Shown here: piece after piece, positions 59,049 to 64,000 of the stretch
Layout of the letters: every line of letters begins with the position of its first letter
Numbering within the stretch: position 1 is the first letter of the stretch
Translations under genes and position numbers: made by a program
From: Candidatus Obscuribacter sp.
GTDB lineage: Bacteria > Cyanobacteriota > Vampirovibrionia > Obscuribacterales > Obscuribacteraceae
DNA: 64,000 bases
NCBI GenBank assembly: GCA_016718315.1
Contig: JADKDV010000004.1
Location: 496,001 to 560,000 of the forward strand
Reading direction: 5' to 3'
Notes under the pieces: generated by a model
What the model saw: the letters and a program-made list of their open reading frames with translations, nothing else
What the model was told of the DNA's origin: nothing
Databases searched by the model: none

Positions 59049-60470
59049 ATGCAAGGACAATCTTTAGACTCAACCAGAGAACGCAGCGATGATGCGGCTA
59101 AGACTGCCAATTCGTCGATTAACCTGGTCGACCTGGCACTGTCCGATAAAGTACAGCCTGCTCCTCTCAAGCTCCGTGAGGCCGCTACCGCCGGAGCTGC
59201 TGCTGCCAGTGCCGGAGATGCAGCTACAAAAACTTGTAAGTCCTCGCCAGAGTACGAATCTCGCATAGATAATGTTGCCCGTCGCATATTTGACCCGGCA
59301 GCGCTAGGTGATTTGCAACAACTAAAAAGCAAGTACAACTGCGATATTCAGCGGACTGGCGATCCTATGCGCTATGTAAAACTGGCGCTCGACAAAGATG
59401 ATAACGACCCCTATACCTCTTATTTGACGCCGAATGCTTACAAAAGTATGCTGGATTCGCAGCGTGGCAAAGTTGTAGGAGTGGGCGTGTCTTTTACTAT
59501 GCCTACTGCCCGCCAGGACAAAGATGGCGAAAGACCACCACTAGTGGTGCAAAGCTATGATGCCACAGACGCGCGTGGTCGTGATCTCAAGCCTGGTGAC
59601 GAGGTCCTATCAATTAACGGCGTAAGCATGCAAGGTAAGACCTGGCGCGACGGGCTGCGAGCCCTGGATGGACCAGAGCAAAGCAAAGTGTCCATGCAAG
59701 TTATGCGCGATGGAAAAGTCAAAGACATAATACTGACTCGCACCAGTGAAGACGTGCCCAACGTCACAACTGACGTTGTCGACGGCAACCTTGCTCATAT
59801 CCAGGTTAAGTCATTTATGAATGACGATACCTCCAAGCAAATTGAAAAAGCCATTCTCGCAAATCCCAAAGCAGAAGGATACATTCTGGATCTGCGCAAC
59901 AACGGCGGTGGCTTGCTAGATCAGGCTATGACTTCGGCCTCGGTATTTATCAGTGAAGGCAAAGTCCTAAACATCAAATCGCGTGTAGCGTCAGATCCCA
60001 CTGCTCCCCGTTACGAAAACGATGTTTACAGCGTCGGCAAAGACGCTATTACTCTCAGCGTAAACGGGGCTGCGCCCAAGACTTATGCTGCGCGCCACCC
60101 TGACAGTGTACACAAACCAGTAGTTGTGTTGGTTGATCAGGGTACTGCTTCAGCGGCAGAGATACTCGCTGGAGCCCTCAAGGATACTGATGGCGCCTAT
60201 GTAATTGGCACACCTACATTTGGTAAGGGAATTGGTCAAACAATATTTCCAGAAAGCTTCACCGGTGGTGCCACCAAAATTACAACCTTTAGATATTACA
60301 CCCCGTCAGGTGCCTGGCCTGGTGATGGTCATGACACTCGCGTCGGTTTGCAGCCAAATCTGACTGTCATAAACCCGACTGCTGTTGAATTCAACACACC
60401 TCGCGACGGACAGATAAACGCCGCAGCAGCATATCTGCGTGCCCGTATCCAAGCTAACAGGCGCCAATAG
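59049..60470 (+). CDS. CtpA-type S41 processing protease without signal peptide
   Basis: 473 residues. Carboxyl-terminal processing peptidase: a PDZ domain (LKPGDEVLSINGVSMQGKTW) leads into the S41 domain with HIQVKSFMND, YILDLRNNGGG, the nucleophile Ser370 in GTASAAEILAGAL and Lys395 in TPTFGKG, exactly 25 residues later as in the family. The N-terminus, MQGQSLDSTRERSDDAAKT, is polar, with no signal peptide or membrane helix, unusual for these normally periplasmic enzymes. GAGGTCTG before the ATG makes the start secure. May act in the cytoplasm or leave by another route. Confidence 0.9.
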   Translation: MQGQSLDSTRERSDDAAKTANSSINLVDLALSDKVQPAPLKLREAATAGAAAASAGDAATKTCKSSPEYESRIDNVARRIFDPAALGDLQQLKSKYNCDIQRTGDPMRYVKLALDKDDNDPYTSYLTPNAYKSMLDSQRGKVVGVGVSFTMPTARQDKDGERPPLVVQSYDATDARGRDLKPGDEVLSINGVSMQGKTWRDGLRALDGPEQSKVSMQVMRDGKVKDIILTRTSEDVPNVTTDVVDGNLAHIQVKSFMNDDTSKQIEKAILANPKAEGYILDLRNNGGGLLDQAMTSASVFISEGKVLNIKSRVASDPTAPRYENDVYSVGKDAITLSVNGAAPKTYAARHPDSVHKPVVVLVDQGTASAAEILAGALKDTDGAYVIGTPTFGKGIGQTIFPESFTGGATKITTFRYYTPSGAWPGDGHDTRVGLQPNLTVINPTAVEFNTPRDGQINAAAAYLRARIQANRRQ

Positions 60471-60489
60471 TCTTCAAACCTGCATTGCA

Positions 60490-60514
60490 TGAGAAATTTC
60501 AGGATAATTTCTCA
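60490..60514. terminator. Hairpin between convergent genes after the CtpA-type gene
   Basis: A 9-bp perfect stem TGAGAAATT / AATTTCTCA with a 7-nt loop. AT-rich and not followed by a T run, so only a possible terminator. Confidence 0.45.
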
Positions 60515-60569
60515 CATGATACATTGATTTTAAATGAGCTTGTCCCCGCAGCAAATTGATTGCTTCTAT

Positions 60570-61067
60570 CTAGTGGCTCGCAACTTTTGCACTGGCAGCA
60601 TGGCTTTGTTTAGTGGTGTTGACTGTATTGCTTTGCACTTTTGAGCTTGCTACGTGATTTTGAGCATGCGTTTTAGTTGTATGGCTTGTACTTGCTTTAT
60701 GTGCTTTGATCTCGTGACCTGGTGTATGTGCTTTTGCAGAGTTGGCTTGAGCATGCAATTTGTGGTTTGCTGCTCCACTGGCAGGTGTTTGTGGGCCGAC
60801 TAAATCTTTGATGAATACCTTCTTTGGTTCATAGTCGTTGCTGAACAGGCAACTGCCAATCAGAGCGATAAATCCAGCAAAGACTGCGATTGCCAGCACA
60901 TAAAAAAATCCGCGAAATTCCCTGTCAATATGCTCTGCCTCGTGTTTCCAGCTAAAGGCTCTGCCATTAAACCAGTCTCCCATGCTGCAAAAATCGTTAT
61001 ATTTTCCGATCAGTGACATGCCTACAATTACGACCACTATGAAGACGAGAAAAGGATTTTCAAACAT
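60570..61067 (-). CDS. Two-TM protein with His/Ala/Lys-rich tail
   Basis: 165 residues from the ATG at 61065-61067, chosen because the helix MFENPFLVFIVVVIVG then starts the protein; a TTG 54 nt upstream is possible. Two hydrophobic helices (about 5-22 and 55-78) and a long Ala/His/Lys/Thr/Ser low-complexity tail with many His (HKLHAQANSAKAHTPGHE), which might bind metal. Not recognised. Confidence 0.55.
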   Translation of the reverse strand: MFENPFLVFIVVVIVGMSLIGKYNDFCSMGDWFNGRAFSWKHEAEHIDREFRGFFYVLAIAVFAGFIALIGSCLFSNDYEPKKVFIKDLVGPQTPASGAANHKLHAQANSAKAHTPGHEIKAHKASTSHTTKTHAQNHVASSKVQSNTVNTTKQSHAASAKVASH

Positions 61068-61141
61068 TTGAGTAGCCCAAAAGGGGAGTTGATGCGATCT
61101 TATCGGACCGGTACTTGACAAGCCTTGAAATTAACTCCGGC

Positions 61142-61411
61142 TTAATAAATACAGGATTTTGGACCTCTCTTACCGATGGCTTGCGCCAATGTGTGGCCTA
61201 TTGCCATTGCCACACCATAAAGGGCGACTATCACACCGGCAAGACCAAACAAAAGTGCCGCTGCCAAGCTAATCATTTCGGTATCTCCGGGTGTATTGAG
61301 GCACCAATAAAGCCCCGGGAAGACAAAACCGAGAAAAGCCATAATCGCGCCAATCAGAATAACAATCAAAGACCCTTGCCAGGCGGGGTTACTGCTGGTT
61401 TTATGGGTCAT
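61142..61411 (-). CDS. Small two-TM membrane protein
   Basis: 89 residues with two hydrophobic helices (about 14-37 and 47-72). No family recognised. Same strand as the next gene downstream, 75 nt away, so possibly cotranscribed. Confidence 0.5.
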   Translation of the reverse strand: MTHKTSSNPAWQGSLIVILIGAIMAFLGFVFPGLYWCLNTPGDTEMISLAAALLFGLAGVIVALYGVAMAIGHTLAQAIGKRGPKSCIY

Positions 61412-61553
61412 AGCGCGGTCACCCTTGGCTCATTATCTGCACAGAGGCAATTGTAGCTGCACAAGGGCAATTGTAGCCATTATCTGGATTTTTGTTAGCA
61501 GGACATGTTAGACCCAGGCTGATACAATCAGCAGACTAATTTTTGGAGTAAAA

Positions 61554-62273
61554 ATGCAGACAGAAGGCAAGCGTGTAGCTCTGGTAACTGGCGCCAGCAA
61601 AGGTATCGGCAAATCAGTGGCGATTGGTCTGGCCGAAGATGGTTATAGCCTGGTACTGTGCGCGCGCTCCGAGTCAGGACTAAAGGCCACTAAAAAGCAT
61701 ATTTTAGAAAAGTGTCCTGCTGTGCAGGTCGAAATCTACTCTCTGGATGTGAGAGACACTGCTGCTGTTGCCAAAATGATTGACGAGACCAAAAGTACGT
61801 TTGGGCGTATCGATATGCTCTTTAACAATGCTGGTATTTATCACACTGGCACATCCGAATTGTCTCTAAAAGACTTTACCGACATGCTAGATATCAATTT
61901 GAGAGCGCCTTTTCAGTTGATATCGCTGGTGGTGCCAATAATGAAAGCACAAAAGTCTGGACATATCATCAATCTCTCATCCCGTGCAGGCAAAACGGCG
62001 CGGGCTGCTGCTGGTGGCTATGCGGCCTCCAAGTTTGGTCTGGTTGGACTTAATGAAGCCCTCTACAAAGAGGTGTCTCAGTTTGGTATCCGGGTGACGG
62101 CGCTCTGTCCGGGTTTTGTTGACACCGAGATGGGCAGTGTCTCTGGACTCAGTGCCAAGGAAATGATCAGCCAGGACGACATCGTCAAAACTGTGCGTTG
62201 GCTCGTTAGTTTGTCCAGTGCGGTCTGTATCCAAGATGTTTATTTTGAGTCAATTAAACAGGTTGATGGATAG
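61554..62273 (+). CDS. Short-chain dehydrogenase/reductase
   Basis: 239-residue cytoplasmic NAD(P)-dependent oxidoreductase. Cofactor motif TGASKGIG (about 11-18), NNAG (about 90-93), catalytic NLSSRAGK (Ser) and YAASK (Tyr, Lys), then CPGFVDTEM. Substrate not predictable; the closest style is FabG-like SDRs. GGAG 5 nt before the ATG. Monocistronic. Confidence 0.93.
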   Translation: MQTEGKRVALVTGASKGIGKSVAIGLAEDGYSLVLCARSESGLKATKKHILEKCPAVQVEIYSLDVRDTAAVAKMIDETKSTFGRIDMLFNNAGIYHTGTSELSLKDFTDMLDINLRAPFQLISLVVPIMKAQKSGHIINLSSRAGKTARAAAGGYAASKFGLVGLNEALYKEVSQFGIRVTALCPGFVDTEMGSVSGLSAKEMISQDDIVKTVRWLVSLSSAVCIQDVYFESIKQVDG

Positions 62274-62380
62274 TCTGCTCTAGCTTAAAACCTCAGTATT
62301 TGGGTAAAACAAAGAGTGGAGTCCTGATTTACTCGCTATAGTCCGGCAGTGCATTGCCGGTCCTGCTCAAGAGGCATTTT

Positions 62381-62707
62381 ATGGCTGGAAACGAGTTGGC
62401 ATTAGATGCCCCAGTGGAACAACCCAAAACTCACAAGGTTGCCGATACTCCGCTGGTTTCAAATGAGGACATGAAGAACTTTGCCGGTGCCAACTCAGGT
62501 GCGACTTTCGGTGGCAAGTCGATTGAATTTGGTGCAGCCGACAAGTCAGACGGAGAGGCTAACGAGCCCTTAGATTTTAGCCAGCATCCCCTCGCCAAGT
62601 TTGACCAGTGTGGTCCAGACCGCGAAAATATAGGCAACGATAGAAACATCGTTTACTGGCCTACTGAAAAAGGCGAAGCTTTTGAACAGGCGCTGAGCAG
62701 ATGCTGA
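62381..62707 (+). CDS. Hypothetical protein, first of an overlapping pair
   Basis: 108 residues from the ATG at 62381 (AAGAGG 7 nt upstream). Soluble, polar, with FGGKSIEFGAADKSDG and the conserved-looking end NIVYWPTEKGEAFEQALSR. The next gene overlaps its end (ATGCTGA), in another frame. It may be a two-gene unit or one gene broken by a frameshift. Function unknown. Confidence 0.55.
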   Translation: MAGNELALDAPVEQPKTHKVADTPLVSNEDMKNFAGANSGATFGGKSIEFGAADKSDGEANEPLDFSQHPLAKFDQCGPDRENIGNDRNIVYWPTEKGEAFEQALSRC

Positions 62708-63075
62708 ACGGTCCAGAAAGACAGGCTAAAAAAGACCTTTCGCCAGAGGACAACAAGAGTGCTGACGACGTGGCAGCCAATGTGAAGGACTTCTTTAATA
62801 GCAGCGATGCTGCTACCAAAAACTCTGGTACAGACTCGTTTTTAGCTAACCTGGATCGCATGTCCGATGCCAGAGAAAAGCTCGGAGAGACGCTCAGTGG
62901 GATGGCTCCCGAAAAAATGGATGATGTAATAGCGGCTGCCAACGAAAAGCTAAAACCTGAGGGGATGCGTATTGAGCGCTTACCAGATACTGATGAAGTG
63001 TGGATGAAGCAGTCTAAGCCTGGTCAGCCTGATTCCATCGTCTTTGCCAAAAAGGCTTCTTGTCCAACTAGCTGA
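62701..63075 (+). CDS. Hypothetical protein, second of an overlapping pair
   Basis: 124 residues starting inside the previous gene's end, overlapping by 7 nt, an arrangement for coupled translation. Helical charged protein (ERQAKKDLSPEDNKSADDVAAN, LANLDRMSDAREKLGETLSGM) with a short beta-rich end (GMRIERLPDTDEVWMKQ). No signal peptide. No family recognised. Confidence 0.55.
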   Translation: MLNGPERQAKKDLSPEDNKSADDVAANVKDFFNSSDAATKNSGTDSFLANLDRMSDAREKLGETLSGMAPEKMDDVIAAANEKLKPEGMRIERLPDTDEVWMKQSKPGQPDSIVFAKKASCPTS

Positions 63076-63259
63076 AGTTCCTAGCGCTTTATTTGTGGAC
63101 CATTCCTAAAAACTAACGACCGGTCTGTAAGATTGAACGGCTGAATCTTGGCGCAATCGAAATAGCGGATGTGCAGAAGCAGTTGGTCACAAAGGTAGCG
63201 GTCTGACGCAGCGGCAAGGCACGGACGCAGCGCAATAGTCGGAGGCAATGGGAGCGGTC

Positions 63260-63811
63260 ATGCAAAATGCAAAGGTAAATGCCTTGAGAGTGCCCAGGGG
63301 CTTGCAGTCAGCGCTCGTATGGATGGCTGGAGCTGGGTTGTTGCTCGCCATACAGCCAGCCCTGGCAGCCGGGCTCATTACTACGCAATTAGACAATGTC
63401 ACTCTCGATGCTCCGGACATGGAAGGGGACGGCACCCACAAATTGACCTTTACCAATTGCGCACATAAGCATGAATTTGGTACTGACAAAATCATCAAAA
63501 CAGCCGTTGGGGATCTTAATGGTGATGGGCTCGATGACGGTGCTGTGGTCTATTACGAGGACGGCGGTGGTACAGGTGCCTTTATGCGCATGGCAGTGTT
63601 TGTCTGCAAGGGCGGCAAGGCTGTCCAGGTGGGCGATAGCGGGCTTGGCGATCGCAGCAGCACCAGGAGTTTGACAGTTAAAAACGGTGTGTTAGTCCTG
63701 GATATCATGACTCACGGACCCAATGACAGTGCGCCCTCGCCCACTGTACACAAGGTGGTGCGTTTTAAAGTCAAAAAAGACAAACTAGTTGGACCGGAGC
63801 AAGTCGATTGA
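63260..63811 (+). CDS. Exported protein with Asp/Gly calcium-type loop
   Basis: 183 residues from the ATG at 63260 (GGGAG 5 nt upstream); the ATG at 63248 lies too close to its GGAGG. Signal peptide core WMAGAGLLLAIQ ending PALA. The mature protein holds VGDLNGDGLDDGAVVYYEDGG, an FG-GAP/VCBS-like Asp-Gly calcium loop, then beta strands. Single repeat only, so not a propeller. Function unknown; an isolated gene before the TauE gene on the other strand. Confidence 0.65.
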   Translation: MQNAKVNALRVPRGLQSALVWMAGAGLLLAIQPALAAGLITTQLDNVTLDAPDMEGDGTHKLTFTNCAHKHEFGTDKIIKTAVGDLNGDGLDDGAVVYYEDGGGTGAFMRMAVFVCKGGKAVQVGDSGLGDRSSTRSLTVKNGVLVLDIMTHGPNDSAPSPTVHKVVRFKVKKDKLVGPEQVD

Positions 63812-63818
63812 GACTTGT

Positions 63819-64000
63819 TTAGATCCGCATCAATAGCTTCATGCCGAGAATAGTGCCGATGATGATAAAGAGTGTTCTGGCAAAACCCTCGCCTTTTTTA
63901 GCGCCAATTTTTGAGCCAATATTTGCGCCAAAGGCTGAGCCAATGATGGCTGGCAACATTAGTGTGATATTCCATTTGCCGCCCTGCAAATAAATAGCAG
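63819..64000 (-). CDS. TauE/SafE family transporter, C-terminal part (5' end outside window)
   Basis: About 60 residues of the C-terminus are visible. LPAIIGSAFGANIGSKIGAKKGEGFARTLF is the family-typical last loop and helix, followed by IIIGTILGMKLLM. TauE/SafE proteins export sulfite or organosulfonates or take up various anions; the substrate cannot be stated from this fragment. Confidence 0.75.
   Translation of the reverse strand, partial: AIYLQGGKWNITLMLPAIIGSAFGANIGSKIGAKKGEGFARTLFIIIGTILGMKLLMRI

Overview
The window looks like chromosomal DNA of a free-living, non-photosynthetic, Gram-negative-type bacterium of roughly 50% GC. The style suggests a Candidatus Obscuribacter-like member of the Melainabacteria/Vampirovibrionia: a membrane-anchored Ser/Thr kinase, many Ala/Ser/Thr/Pro-rich low-complexity proteins, TPR and HEAT proteins, frequent TTG/GTG starts, and many lineage-specific hypothetical genes mixed with ordinary housekeeping genes. 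This placement is an inference from gene style only; no rRNA or ribosomal-protein marker lies in the window. I found no rRNA, tRNA, CRISPR array, IS element, integrase or phage gene.

Layout. 1-4.6 kb (minus): a Ser/Thr kinase cut by the window edge, then an MBOAT/SGNH O-acylation pair. 4.9-8.4 kb (plus): a short UvrA paralog and a hemerythrin-like protein, closed by a clear terminator. 8.4-20.6 kb: an EF-hand protein, a beta-lactamase-family hydrolase, a 7-TM protein, a MazEF-type toxin-antitoxin pair with operator boxes, a HEAT-repeat protein, and a large protein built on 14-residue repeats with an ADP-ribosyltransferase-like C-terminus and a coupled small gene. 20.6-30.2 kb: aldo/keto reductase and zinc alcohol dehydrogenase operon, a signal peptidase I lacking the usual Ser nucleophile, YceI, HtpX. 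30.2-36 kb: LRV-repeat protein, an 11-residue-repeat miniprotein, an orphan ClpX-type zinc finger protein, a coiled-coil protein, and a nucleotidyltransferase operon controlled by a striking array of TTGTA-N8-TACAA operators. 36-44 kb: DUF4262 protein, HrpB helicase, a membrane protein behind a (GAA)12 leader, a choloylglycine-hydrolase family enzyme, an EamA protein and a THUMP-like methyltransferase. 44-49 kb: a plus-strand series of exported or anchored proteins (PDZ+VWA, Ser-rich, TPR). 49-53.7 kb: nucleotidyltransferase plus P-loop kinase, PyrB, a MurF-like protein without its P-loop, a DCC-like protein. 54-55.7 kb: a tight operon of an acidic EF-hand-like protein, a DUF1573-dihaem cytochrome c and an AAC(6')-like acetyltransferase. 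56-64 kb: DUF6973-like protein, TPR lipoprotein-like protein, secreted proteins, a CtpA-type protease without signal peptide, small membrane proteins, an SDR, two overlapping small genes, a secreted Ca-binding-like protein and the end of a TauE/SafE transporter.

How it fits together. Most genes are monocistronic or in two-gene units. The coherent modules are: O-acylation of a surface polymer (MBOAT+SGNH); two regulated toxin-antitoxin-like units (MazEF; nucleotidyltransferase plus partner); envelope proteostasis (HtpX, CtpA, signal peptidase paralog); and a set of probably lineage-specific proteins with disordered N-termini and no signal peptide (8.4, 16.9, 23.8, 56.1, 59.0, 62.4 kb) that could be secreted by a non-Sec route. 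The most unusual observations are the operator array at 35.7-35.8 kb, the 42-bp/14-residue repeat protein, the signal peptidase with Ala at the nucleophile position, the Mur-ligase pseudoenzyme and the 11-residue-repeat miniprotein.
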